Shown here in pieces: positions 46,190 through 59,019 of a DNA stretch of 64,000 bases. The stretch's first letter is position 1. Each line of letters opens with the position of its first letter. The notes under the pieces are model-generated. The model had not been told where the DNA came from. It saw only the letters and a program-made list of their open reading frames with translations, and did no database searches. The stretch comes from Lonicera japonica (lineage: Eukaryota; Streptophyta; Magnoliopsida; Dipsacales; Caprifoliaceae), in assembly GCA_021464415.1 (NCBI GenBank), contig CM038465.1, positions 25,740,990 through 25,804,989 on the forward strand, written 5' to 3'. A program made the position numbers and the translations under genes.

Positions 46190-47720
46190 TATAATATGCT
46201 AGTGTCTCATGGACTATGGTTATGATTATTGGTTAGGAAGAGGAGAAAAAATAGTCCCCAAAGTTATTACCCACGTGAATTATTTTTTGGGTGGACATAG
46301 TTGTACGTTTTATCGTTTTCGTTTATAAAATGACTAGGTAATGCAGTTTAATTATTGTAGGTCCATTGATTTTCTCTATAGACTACCGTTATGATTAGGA
46401 AGGGGAGAAAAAATCATCCGCAAAGTCATTATCAACATGAATTATTTTTTGGGGTAGGCATAGTTGTACACTTTATCGTTTTTTCTTTGTAAAATGACTA
46501 GATAATGCAATTCAATTATTGTAGGTCCATTGATTTAAAAGTATAGTCAAGTCTATTAAAAGCAAATAGTAGAGTCAAGTAAACCAAAAAAATACAACAT
46601 AGAGCCCTGCTACAAGGCAACGAAAGGTTATAATATGTGATATTTTAGTCGGTGATTTAGTTATTGTTTTAGTCAAGATAATTTTTTGTTTGGTATTCTA
46701 GGACGGATTGTCTTATTTAGTCCAGTTTCTATCTTTAATTTTATTTTATTTAGTTATATTTCCTCTAGTTCCTTTTATGCTTTCTTGTAAATAATTATAT
46801 TTCAGCTTTGTAAATCCACATTTTTTTTTTAATATTTCAATGTAGGAATGCTTTTAACACTTAAATTTTCTTTAAAAATATGAAAAATGAAAGAGCAAAT
46901 AGAAGCAAGTCGACCTTGATTTTAATGTCACTCACACCAAAGTGGGTATATACGTGCAATGTAGCTAGTACTATGACAACTATTTTTCAAAAAATAAAAG
47001 GGGACAAATTTGACTTCCATATTTAATTTAATTTTTCTAATAAATAATTTTGATATTACAATAAATTTATAAAACTAACGATTCAACTTTGCATAGAGTT
47101 GATTTATTGACCCTCTTAAAATGAGGTTAACATGGCCCTCTACTCTCATTGGTTACAACGATAAGTACATGATGAATAATGGTTGTAGGTCGGTGTTATT
47201 TTAATGCATTAAGTAATTATAGTAGAAGATCACGTTAAGCATTATTTTAGGAGGTCAAAAAATTTGAAGTCACTTTTAAGATCATAATTTTGTGATATTT
47301 ACTTGGGTCATGTTAACGAGTGCCTTTAGCGGACATATTAACAAACTATTTATAGAAAGAACAAAAGCTTAAATACACATTAAATAAGGCATGAATTCTC
47401 ACATAGAAAGTTATTATTTATATTCATAATATACTTAACATGTACTCGATCTTAAGCGACAAGTTAACATTTTTCAAAAAACTGGAATACAAAAATATTT
47501 GTAGTGTCAATGGCTAATATCCGTAAATAAACAACAAAGCAAGAAAAATCAATTTGTAAAAATAAATGTTTTCCCTTAATGGATGCCTTTTGATCTGCCA
47601 AATTCCTCCAATTTAGATCTGTTTTTAATGCAAATTTGGGCTTAAACTCAAGCGATTTAAAGTATGAGTATTCACACAAACTGCTCATGTTTGAGCCCTA
47701 CTCCCAAAACTCTGGATTTG
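46190..47720 (+). repeat. Duplicated block A, copy 2
   Basis: Direct duplicate of 40540-42010, about 5.65 kb downstream. The order of landmarks is unchanged and identity looks high, suggesting a segmental duplication younger than the general satellite decay. Confidence 0.75.
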
Positions 47721-48054
47721 ATAGAGGAGTTCACTCGGGATTTCAACTAAAATACAAGTATTCGCACAAGGTGCTCATTTCTCAAGCTTGCTCTCTCAAG
47801 TACAAGTTCCTCTCATAATCATTTACAACAAATTCTTGTGGCAACAGATAGAAAGGAGAAAACATGGAAATTAAAGGTAAAGAATTCAAAAATTACAATA
47901 TATAATACAAATCAAACAAATTTAAATATTGAGAGTAAGGATCATATGGCTAAAAATAGTTTATATAAAGAGATCCAATGGTGAACTTATTATTTTTGTC
48001 CATTTTACATCTAAATAGTCGTCTCTTTCTCCAAGAGGACAACTCCCCCTTTCT

Positions 48055-49110
48055 CATAAGAGCAGTATAAATCTTCATAATCTTGAATTAGTTTTGTGTT
48101 GTCAAGTGTCGATCTACTCACTTCTTCTCTGATATGTGATGCTGTACAAATACCTTCACACCCTAAAGGAGAGAGGACAAAAACTCTCACAAATGAAGAG
48201 AAAGAAAACCAACATTTTTTTAATTTTTTTTTTAAAAAACCGACATATCTAATTTTATTCTATTTTTGTAGTGTTAATAAAATATTTGTTGATTTGGCAG
48301 TGACTTGAATCTTTCCTCCAATACGAAAATAGAGTTATAACGACCTAGTTTATATAAGGTCAATAAATTTGAACTCACATCATAGTTGTTAAAAAAACAT
48401 GTAAGAGCTTAGCAAATGATATAAGATTATTATCCATGAACATAGGCATAAATATAACATATTTCAGTAAAAATCGCAGGCAATTCTTTGTTTTTCAGTT
48501 GCAATTAAGACCCCGTGTATTACTTTTGATGTAAGGGTGCAAACAAAAATAGTAACTAAAATACTATGTGAGAAGCCATAAGGGTACTTTGGTTAAGAAA
48601 ATAGTATCTTACCATCATCAAAATCCACTAATGACAAGGTGGAAAGTCAGAGAAATTAAAATAATAACACTACTGATCCTCAAAAGGAAAAAAAATCCAA
48701 AAGATAACCCAAAAGTAACTTTCAACCAATTGTTGTTATTCATCATTCTATCTTCCAATCTTTAGTAGAAATGTTCATTGGGCTATATAGCATTTCTCAA
48801 ATTAAATTGCAGAGTGCAAACTCCAGTTTGGAGTTAATATATGAGAAATGCTATATATATATAATCCAAAAAGTATATCAAAAGTTGTAACCCAAATGAG
48901 TATCAACCGAAAGTGATAAACGATATTAATTAGTTGAAAATTACTATTAAATTGTGTTTGTGGATTATTTATTTTTTTTAAGTAATTTTTACATGAATAC
49001 AAGGATTGTGACTGTGTTGTAAAGAGTATAGGGCCCATTTATAATTAATAATATTACTAAAAAGAGGGCCTATAAAGTAAAGGGAGAAAAAAAAAACCAG
49101 AAACTTAAGT
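48055..49110 (+). repeat. Duplicated block B, copy 3
   Basis: Near-complete match to 20290-21310, including the leader 'accttcacaccctaaaggag' and the 'caaatgaagagaaagaaaac' segment. Confidence 0.7.
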
Positions 49111-50230
49111 TTGAAATCAAGCTGACAAAATCTCTTTTTGTTTTTTCGAACAAATTTTACTTAGCTTGGGAAAAAAATCACGCATTTATTTAATGCATTT
49201 TCTTTTAGATTACTCTTATACTAAAAATATAATTTTGTTTCTCTTACTGGTGTTCAATCTAACACATACAATTGATCTATTTGTTTAGGTGGAGATTTAA
49301 CTTAAGATTACGAAGATCTATTCTTGCTCGTACGTGCATTTATTCATTTTATTTTTTGTTTGTCGTTCAATGTTGATGATAGCTCCATTTATATGTGCTT
49401 TTTATGGTCGTCTTCTATATTTTGGGGTGTGCCTTTTAGGTTATTATCTTTTATACCCCCATGTTTTTCAAGATTTTTCATTGTATTATTAGACAATTGA
49501 TGTGGTCTAGATCTTTACAACATATGTAAACTTTTAAAGTAACCCTTCATTCTTGTTGAAATGTTTGAATCCTATTAATGATATTTTATTTAAAAAAAAA
49601 TTAACACATACAATTCATCATACACAAAAATCTCAAAATATAATATTTCTCAAATATATGTGTGCGTTAGTATGTCAATGTGTGTGTATATATATTTATA
49701 TAGAAGTAAATAAATATCTTTATGTATATTTTTATATATAATTGTGTATGTGTATATATGTCAATTTTTTTTCTCCTGTTAATCTATTATTTAAACATTG
49801 AGGCATTTTCATAGAAGGCCCTTTAAAATAGATGACCGGCTCTGGGATATGTTTAGGGGACACGATGTCGTTTCATCAGTATATTGATTTTTTTTTCTCT
49901 CATTTCATAATAGCAATTTGACAATATGATCGACACCCATAGTTAAGACGCTCTCAGAGATTGAAAAAATAACAACCACAATAGAAGCCTAACATGATAG
50001 ATCTAGATAAAGTTGTGGGTGGGTGGGTGGGTTGGTGCATCAAAGATAAAATCTTGTAAGAAACACTCCATGACAAAAACAACTAATAAAAACGCCACAA
50101 ACGGAGTTTAATCACTAACAAACACTAAAACAATGTGAAATAACATACAAAAAAGAGCAACTACAAATCTTCATAGTCTTGAGTTAGATCTATGTCTTCA
50201 AGTGTTGATATGCTCGTCTCTAATCTGATA
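49110..50230 (+). repeat. Duplicated block C, copy 1
   Basis: Matches 57130-58880 in direct orientation ('cttttagattactcttatact', 'gcctttta(g)gttattatctttta', 'gtaaacttttaaagtaaccc', 'gacaatatgattgac/gatcgac'). Copy 2 is longer because of extra sequence, including the palindrome cluster at 57.8-58.2 kb. Confidence 0.7.
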
Positions 50231-50499
50231 TGTGCTTAATACGAACCCAGCCAAGAACTGACCAAATTCGTAGCAAATACAGCTGCAAGATCGTCTCTAT
50301 AATCAAATTTTAATGGAAACATTGACTCGTTGCTTATAAAGAGCAAGAACCTCGATATAATAAAGACTCCACAATCGGTGATAGAAGAGCTGATTGATAA
50401 GTCGATGATGAAAGCCACGGAAAAGTCCAATAAGTGCGAATAGTTCACAAAGAACCAAAGAGAAATAAACTCTTGAATTTTTTTATTAATCACCTTGTC

Positions 50500-50870
50500 C
50501 TAATTGGAGTTTGCACTCCAATTAGGAGTTAAATTATGAGAAATGTATGTAATCCAAAAAGTATACCAAAAGTCGTAGCCCAAATAAATATCAACTGAAA
50601 GTGATAAATGATATTATTTTATTTTTTGGATTATTTTAGTTGAAAATCACTTTTAAATTGTGTTTTTGAATTATTTTATTTTTTAATACTTTTCACATGA
50701 ATTCCAAGGCCTGTGGCTGCCCAGAGATACAAAGCCCACCACCAAACTATTTGTGTTCTAAATAGTATAGGGTCCATTTATAATTAATAATATTACTAAA
50801 AAAGGGCCCATAAACTAAAAGTATTAAAAAAAAAGCCCAGAAACATATAAGTTTGAAAAATCGAGATGAT
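50500..50870 (+). repeat. Duplicated block B, partial copy 4
   Basis: Matches the 3' part of block B ('atgagaaatg', 'aaaagtatacc', 'aatcacttttaaattgtgtttttg', 'caccaccaaact'). Confidence 0.6.
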
Positions 50871-51099
50871 AAAATCTCTTTGTTTTTTTGAGCAAATTTT
50901 ACTTTGGGAAAAAAATATGTCGTTATCTATATATTTTTTTTTGGCAGAAGTTTTTAAGTCTCATCCTCTTTCATAACAAATACTCACAATTTTTTCTTTA
51001 GTATCCCAGCATTTTGCTTAAAAGAAAAAATTAATAGCATTAGCCCTCCATATAAATATTCTAACATTTTCAAAAAAGTCTTTAATGTATAAAAAGTAT

Positions 51100-53500
51100 T
51101 TTAAAAGATCCCAAGAAAATATAAAAATTATAGAGATTTATTAACATAACCCCCTAAATAGTGGTATTTGACAAAACTCTCTAAAATAATTTTTATTAGA
51201 CATAATTTCCTAAATTTTAATGACGTTAACTTTCTATTTATGTTCAACTTTTTTTCACCAAAATATTCCTCTCCATTTTTTTTCTCTCTATCTTACGTTA
51301 ACTCTAGCACCTGCTCGTGACCTCCCCTCTTCCCCACCATTCCCCCACAGCCAGCGAGCTCCCACCTCCTAAACTTTACGATAATTTCTTTTTAGAAATT
51401 AAACATATTTTCTCCTCTATAGTGAGAAAAAATCAGCCACTCACCACATTTTCTTCTTCCACCACCATTAATCATCATTGCACACGGTAGAAAAAAAAAT
51501 TATTTTAGAGAGAGAAAACCCAAAATTTTCTTTTGTCCTCTAAAATCAATCCCCAATACTCCTTTAAATCCATCAAACAACCAAAATCGATACAAAGGAG
51601 GAGAATTCAAGAGAGATATACAATAATACAATAGAGAGGGATGGGTTTTTTTCTTCAGCTGACCTTCCCTGAGCTTTCTTTCTCTCTCTATACACACACA
51701 TATATGTGTATATATACTTCATCTTCTTATTCCTGTCCCTCTTCCTCTCAATCTTCCTATTCTTCACATCCCTGCCAGCGAATCCGAATTACTCTAGCAT
51801 TATCAGATTTTATAATTATCAGTAGCAGAGTGTGAGCATATTCGAGGTCCGTAAGAGCCGAGGAGTGAAGGAAAAAAGATAGGGGGTTGGTCGATGCTTC
51901 CCCGTAAATACTGAAATATTTGATTCGGGAATCAATTTGAATTTTTTTGCTCCGATGCTGGTTTGAAATTTCAATGAACTTGTACAATTCATGGACATTT
52001 CTTAGTTCATGGTCATTTCTTAGTTTTATATATATATGGGGGAAATGGTGGGAGTTTGGATTTGGGGTTGAGGGAATGGAGAGGTGGATTGGTGGAGGGT
52101 CCATATTCATTTTCCCTTAAGCTTGCTGTACAATGCCATTAATAATATTGTTCTCTAATCAAGCTTTGCGGTAGCCGGCACCGATGCTAGCGACATGGTA
52201 GAGAGAGTGAAGAATTGAAGAGGAAAGATGTGGAAGAAGAAAAACAATTTGGTTTAAGTCTACGTTTGAATTTTCTTTTATTTGGAATCGAATTTGATTT
52301 ATGTATTTGTTTAAGTTGGATAGAAAATTAGCCAATTAGGGTTTTTGAGGACAAATGATTCGAGAAGACTGGTGAAGAAGAAGAAGAAAAAGAATGGATT
52401 TTATTTTAAGGGATTTTTTCAAATACTGTGTTGGGATTAATTTTTTTTTTTTTTCGCTAAATAAATTAATCTCTCATAAGAATTTAGTGAACTACTAGAT
52501 CATACTATAGTGTTATGTAAGGATTAAATTAATAAACCTCAAAATTATGTACTTGTTTTGGTCCGGCTCATCTAATCAACTGCCTATTGTAAAACTGGGT
52601 CGAGAACTTTGACCCAACGAAGATTTGGGTTGAAGGTTTAGTGAAGAATCTATGCTAAGAAGGTCATGGTGATGTCATCAAGTGCCAACATAAATGTTGC
52701 AATAAATTTTAATACCTCTAAGTGCATGAATCTATATTGTAAAATAAGGAGTTTTTTTAATAAAATAATAAATCAATTCAAAATCTCATATTAATTTATA
52801 ATGGTGTTAACACTTTTAGAGCGTTATATCACTTTTGTATTCACAATAAGATGCCAAATCAATTCAACATCTACTCACACATTAAAAATGTACACAAATA
52901 TAACTCTTACATCTCTCTACTTTTCTACAACATTTATCTCTCATCAATTTTTTAAAAAACATTCAAATGCCATAACTTTAAATTTACAAATTCAACTTTA
53001 ATAAAATTTATATATTTAAAATATGTTCATCAAGATTTACAAAACAAGATCTATTGTAATTATTAAATTATGTATAAAAAAATTCAAGAAAACTTATAAA
53101 ACATTACAACTATAATGGGGCGGATTTTTTTTTATATTAAGTCCGACCTACTTCAAATATAATATTTTTTTTCTTTTAAATACACTCATTACACTATTAC
53201 AATATAAAATGGTCGAGACGATTTCAGGGCGAGAATTTTTTACATTACAGTTTGATCTACCTCGAATATAATATTTTTTCTCTTTTAAATACATTCATAA
53301 CATCATTACATTATAAAAGGGTCGATGCGATTTCAAGTCTAATTGGACAAGTAAGACATGTCTCGTGCGAGGGCGGCTATATTTTTAATTGGACAGGTTT
53401 TGTTTTTTGCTCTACTTTATTTTCATCCTTAGGTAATATACAATCATACATATCTTCGATTTTCACATTTTTCACGTAATTATATTTTATCTAATTTTTT
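51100..53500. other. AT-rich region without a supported gene
   Basis: The 51.3-52.4 kb part is somewhat gene-like in composition (pyrimidine-rich CT stretches, a short purine-rich exon-like segment at 51830-51900, and a 117-codon minus-strand frame at 52110-51757), but no domain, no start context and no convincing splice structure was found. Two similar 'cattcataac..cattacattataaaa' segments at 53180-53340 form a short direct duplication about 100 bp apart. Confidence 0.35.
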
Positions 53501-53540
53501 TTTTCTTTTTATCGTACCGGACGGCATGGGTATACCCTAG

Positions 53541-54803
53541 TAAGTTTATAATACAGCGTGTAAGCGAGGTTGATCTTAGAAAGATTCAAACAATATGTTT
53601 TATAATTATCTTGTTAACTTTTCACTAAACTACTAATTTAGTGAGAGCAGTTTACTAAAATAAAACAAAGTAAAGCAAGTCAACTAAAGTAATGTAACTA
53701 AATTAAATACTACTAAGAAAGAGAACAAAATTAATAAAGAGAATTATAATTGGATTTATTGATTTATAAAATCCAATTATAATTCTTCCATAACCAAACT
53801 TATGCATAAAATCAAAGCACTCACAATATTAATCAAAACACATTCTATATCCGCTCTTAACAAATCATAAGGTAAATCCAATAAAAAATAATGATAATCC
53901 AACTTTATTTTTTATCAATTAAAATAGGTATCCAATAAGAAGAATTATATTTAACATTAAGATACTAAATTGGTAGAGTAATTGGCATGAACACAAGTAA
54001 AGGAATTAATTAAATATATTCATCCTAACTCTAACACAAATTTACGCTAACATAAATAAAATTAAATAAATAAAAAATAATAAAATTAAAGTAAACTTAC
54101 TTAGCATAGAAATTAATTGAATAAAACAAACTTCAATCTTCAAGGTCTTGAATTAAATTCGCAAAGATAGAAGAAAGAAAATTTAACAAGAAAAAAAGTC
54201 GAAACAGTGCCCTGGCACTGTGCACGGCTCTCCCATATTTTTGCTGATGTTCTTCTTTTATAGATTGATAAATATGGCTGTTGGGCTTCAATTAATTTAA
54301 TAGGTTTGGGCATCACTTATGCAATGCCAAACTAGACTAGGCTCATTTTAGACTTCAGTAGGCTTTTTCTACTTAAAATCTTACTAGGCCTTTAATGGCT
54401 GATGAGTGGGCTTCATTAGATGAGATGGGCTTGGATTTAATGTAATGAATATTTGTTAATTTTTAACTGCTGCATTTTGCATCATAATTTTAAATTTCGA
54501 GATGGATGAATTTGAAAAAATACTAAACTGCAAAATTGTAACTCTCAAAATTCTTTTCAAATTAGGCTCAACAATTACATGATTTGGAGTTCCGAGTAAA
54601 AAGTTCTACATCTAAAAGCATTGAATCATTTTTGATGTCTTCAACTTGCTTTAATTTCTCTATTTTCTCAATCTTCTCCGACTCTTTGTAACACATGAGA
54701 AATACTGAAAATACCAATATTAGTAATAATATATGATCTATAAATTATAAATTATAAATTAGCATGATAAATTATACCAATTTCTTGATATATCAATAAA
54801 TGA
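53541..54803 (+). repeat. Dispersed ~1.35-kb repeat family, copy 3 of 3
   Basis: Same orientation as copy 1. It begins at the GTGTAAGCGAGGTTGATC block and ends at ATTATACCAATTTCTTG, the terminus also seen in copy 2. The first ~50 bases of the family end are missing. Confidence 0.58.
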
Positions 54804-54821
54804 GCATTTAGGCCGAGACTG

Positions 54822-55344
54822 GTGTATCCACCATTAGAAACACAACGTATGTACAACATGAAGAAATGGTAATACTTCACCGAGATGGCAGTATCAATCG
54901 ATAGGAGGAAGACACTTGTAAAGCACAAAGTTAGTTAGTTGTAGATAAGAACTAAGCCGCCTAAAAAGAAATGGATTGGTAGCTAAGTTTACCCTATATA
55001 GTCATTTTACTATCCACCCCAATGGAACATTATAACCCTATTGTATACGTATAAATAAAAGAACAAAAATCCGTTCAAAGGGTTCACAATCTTTAGCTAG
55101 GTAATTAACTGTAGAGAGAGAGAGAGTTGGTAACTGGTCTCCACCATTAAGTTTTTGCCTTACAGCTAATATAAATAAAAACACACAGAGAAAAGGAGGA
55201 TTTACTACCAAAAGGATATAAAAATCCCTAGAAGAACCTGCCTATAACCAAAAAATATATTGCTCATTACTCCTTTGATTCATTCTCATATTGAACGTGC
55301 TAAGAACTTCGCTATACAGGAAGACCAAAATTTCTTGGCACCCA
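54822..55344 (+). repeat. Probable 5' LTR of a truncated Ty3/Gypsy-type element
   Basis: The right end is followed by CAATTAGCGCCATCTGTGAGA, the primer-site region typical of many plant Gypsy elements (usually TGGCGCCGTCTGTGGGA). The sequence starts near TGTATCCACC and carries a TATA-like 'ataaataaaaga' about 280 bp before its end. The left border is uncertain. Confidence 0.45.
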
Positions 55345-55462
55345 CAATTAGCGCCATCTGTGAGAAGATCATTTTTTTCTCCTTCTTGTTTTTAACAAAT
55401 TCATTTTCCTTTGGATAAACTTAAAATAGTTGATCTATAACACCTTGTTTCCAGAGATGCAG

Positions 55463-55764
55463 TTATGGTGCAAACTAAAAGAACCAATGATGGCCCACAG
55501 GTTTCTAAATCGCAACAGCTTGGATGGGGATGGCATTTCGCTAGTCCTCTAAAGAAATGACAGTCCAATCCCAGTACTTACCGGTTAAGAGGACAAGTTG
55601 ATTGCAATTATAATGATCAAAGTGTTGTTCTTGGTGATTCTAAGAATGAGATTACCATGTTAAGGCTTAAAAATCAAGCTCTTCAGGCACTGTTGAGAGA
55701 GCACCTGAAGAAATCGGTCTCCCGAGACGAGGAAGAGGACACTGTTGCTTCGTCCACAAAATAA
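55463..55764 (+). pseudogene. N-terminal gag fragment of the truncated LTR element
   Basis: An ATG at about 55465 opens MVQTKRTNDGPQVSKSQQLG..., ended by a TGA near 55560. Downstream in-phase or shifted sequence encodes NEITMLRLKNQALQALLREH followed by acidic residues, a coiled-coil typical of gag N-termini. Nothing recognisable as capsid or pol follows. Confidence 0.4.
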
Positions 55765-57130
55765 TCATACCCAAACAAAACCAACAACAAAACCACAAAA
55801 ATCACCTAAGTTGTACCCATTCAAATCCAAAGCCGATTTGCCAAAAAGGCTAATGCTTTTATCAATCAAGTGAGTAGTGCAAAAACCTTCACAAAAAGGC
55901 TTTTATCAATTAAAAATTAATTGCAAAAAAAATCATAAAGCTTTTATCAATCAAGTGAGTAGTGCAATAACCCTCACAAAATACAAATTAATTTAACTAT
56001 TAAATAATAAAAAATATGAACTTAATATATAAAATAAGGAGTAAAAATAAATGTAAACTTTAGAAAGAGACAGAGAGTTAGGGTTTTTAGGTTAAATGCT
56101 TCCTTTTTAAAAATTAACAATTCAAAGAGTTGGACTTTTACACAATTTACAATTACTCTTTTGAGATCGGGCCATTTCTTCTTCTCCCTTGGCTATTCAA
56201 AGATTAAAACTTCTAAGAGTGGGCTTAACAGTGGGCTGATTAACAAGATAACAGTAGGCTGATTAATAGTGGGTTGGCTTGGGGGGGCTGGGATGTTAAA
56301 GGCCTAGTATAATATATACGGCTAGTGGGCTTTTCAAATTCTTAGGGGGAGTGTGGAGCCCTCTGTGCCAAGGCCCAGTTCCGCCCCTGGCCAAATTTCT
56401 TAGCGCTCATAGATCCATATAAGTATTCTAACATTTTAAAAAGGGTATCGGTAAAGGCACCCTAAAAAGCTGGTTTTTACACCCTTTGTTTAAGCACCTA
56501 TATCTAATTTTTAAACTTACAAGAACACCTTAATAAAGATGGCAATTTTTTTCTTCTTTCTTTCTCTAGAGACCTTGCTACCAAGTGACTCAACTATAAG
56601 CAATCTAACTCAATATCAATTACCAAAATAGTAGAAAAATGCTAATGGATGTTTTTATTCTGAAGCAATTAAGTTAGAGTCAAATGAGTTTAAATTCTTC
56701 GAAAATTATACGCGTTTTAGAATGTTGATGTGAGGAGGTACGATCTTTGTCATGCATTTTGTTTTGATCAATTTTCATAAGCTATATGTCTTTTTTTGCT
56801 CCTTAGGTTTGTAATGTTCATTGTAAAATGTTAAAATCCATTATCAAAGATAAAAAAATTTACTTTCATATTATGTAGAAAAAATAATCTCATGAGGTTG
56901 TAGAGAGTTGGAGGAGAGAGAAAACGTTAGAAATTCAAACCCTATCTAAATATGGTGCTTTAAGAAAGGTATAATAATAACATTTTATTTTTTTTAAATG
57001 AAGGGCGTTGAAATTGATTATTAAAGGTTCTTTTACTAGCACCCTTTTAAAAAGTGTCTTTAATGGATAAAATATTTTCCAATAGATTCATATAAATTGT
57101 CATTAAAGATAATTTAAGAGTGTTAAGAGT
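55765..57130. other. AT-rich sequence without a supported gene
   Basis: It contains short local repeats ('cttttatcaat' with 'caagtgagtagtgcaa' at 55857-55885 and 55940-55968) and a segment at 56180-56400 whose 'gggctgat', 'gtgggctt' and 'ccgcccctgg' words are typical of transposon ends. No reading frame or RNA gene is supported. Confidence 0.4.
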
Positions 57131-57641
57131 AATAATGTGAAATGCTAATATCATTACTCGAAAAAAAAATAATGCATCTAATTATTGTATTTTCTTTTAG
57201 ATTAGTCTTATACTAATGTATATATATATATATGGATCTTACTGGTGTTCCATTTAACACATACAATTTATCTATTTTTTTAGGTAGAGATGTAACTCTA
57301 TATTACAAATATCTATACTTACTCGTATGTGTATTTATTTATTTTTATTTTGTTTGTTTATTTGTCTTTCAATGTTGATAATGGCTCCATTTGTATAAGC
57401 TTTTTGTGGTCGTCGTTTTTATGTTTTCAGGTGTGCCTTATAGGTTATTATCTTTTACATCCCTACGTTTTTTCAAGACTTTTCTTTGTATTATAAGATC
57501 GACCATTGATGTGGTCTACATCTTTACAACATATGTAAACTTTTAAAGTAACCCTTCATTTGTAGTTGAAACATACAACTAAACACAAAAACCTCAAAAT
57601 GTAATATCTATCAAATATATGTGCGCGCTAATATGTCAATG

Positions 57642-57694
57642 TATACATACATACATACATACATACATACATACATACACACACACATATATAT
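57642..57694. repeat. (ATAC)n/(AC)n microsatellite
   Basis: Nine or so ATAC units run into an AC tract and then an AT tract. The equivalent position in block C copy 1 (about 49680-49700) has only a short TG/TA tract, so the array expanded in this copy. Confidence 0.9.
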
Positions 57695-57829
57695 AAGTGT
57701 ATAAATGTCCTTATGTTATATTATGAGATATTGAAAAATATGGCTTGTTTGAAAAAGTTTTCTGCAAAGAATCAAGGAATAATATTTTTGAAAATCAATG
57801 GCCTATATTTGACCAAACTCCAAAAGGAA

Positions 57830-58236
57830 TGCAAAGTTAACGTTGCAGTAGATTTTTAAAATGTATTTTTTTATGGAATCATGCAAAATTAAGTTTGCAT
57901 TATATGTTTTTTAGCATATTATTATAAATAAGTGTTTAATTGGCAGTGCTTTAGAATAATTTTAACAAATTACATCTTCAAAACCTATTATTAATAAAAT
58001 GCACATAATAATTTTTTCGAAGTTATGCAAAGTTAAGTTTGCACTCTTTATATTTCTAAAACATTACTATGTATTTGTGTTTATTTGACATTATTTTAAA
58101 GTTTTATGAATGATACTTAAGAATATACTTGTTATAAAATATAAACACATCATGCAAAACGAATTTGCATTAAATTTTTTTGATTGCAAAGTTAAGTTTG
58201 CACAAAACACAATTTTGTGCAAGGTTAAATTTGCAC
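57830..58236. repeat. Cluster of six TGCAAA...TTTGCA palindromes
   Basis: The copies are at 57830-57847, 57881-57900, 58026-58043, 58152-58170, 58185-58202 and 58217-58236. The common form is arm TGCAAA, core GTTAAG or similar, mirror arm TTTGCA. They are spaced irregularly (14 to about 145 bp) and lie inside sequence that is missing from block C copy 1. Confidence 0.8.
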
Positions 58237-59019
58237 TTGGTCAAAACCCTGATCTTATAACACAATTAAAAAAAAAAAAAAAAAAAACCTTATTTCAGAA
58301 TGATAATGATATCTAGACCCTTTATTTCTAAAAAGTATTATTCATGTATTCTTTTACGAAAAATATTGTCACGCAAGAACTTTTACCTTATTTCTGGTAT
58401 ATATTATTGTATATGTGTACGTCAATTTATTTATTTTTTCTCTTGTCAATCTATATATTATTTGAACATTTAGGCATTTCATAAAAAGCCCTTTAAAACG
58501 GAGGACCGGTTTTGATCACATGTTTAGGGAATACGGTGGCGTGTCATTAATATAATGATTTTTTCTTTCTCATTTCTTAATAAGAATTTGACAATATGAT
58601 TGACAGTTATAGACACTTTCAGATATTGAAAAAATAATGATCACAATATAGACCCTACATAACATACATGGATAAAATTGGGTTGGGGGAAGGGGTTCTG
58701 TCAAATATAAAATCTTATAATGAACACCCCATGACAAAAACAACCAATAAAAACACCACAAATGGAGTTTAATCACTAACAAACACTAAAACAATGTGAA
58801 AATAACATACCAAAAATAACAACTACAAATCTTCTCAGTCATGAGTTAGATTTGTGTCTTTAAGTGTCGATATGCTCATCTCTAATTTGATATGGGTTGC
58901 TCTCCAAACACCTCTACACCCTAAAGGAGGGAGGACTAACTCTCACAAATGAGGAGAAATAAAACTACTAGATTTAATAAAGATGGACATATCTGATTTT
59001 ATTTATTAATCTCAAGAAG

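Larger units (their letters stand above)
57130..58880 (+). repeat. Duplicated block C, copy 2
   Basis: Direct match of 49110-50230 about 8 kb away, interrupted between about 57720 and 58400 by sequence absent from copy 1. Confidence 0.7.

Noticed and set aside
51757..52110. 117-codon minus-strand frame as a possible gene
   Set aside because: No recognised domain, biased composition from AT-rich and CT-rich tracts, and no splice or promoter support.
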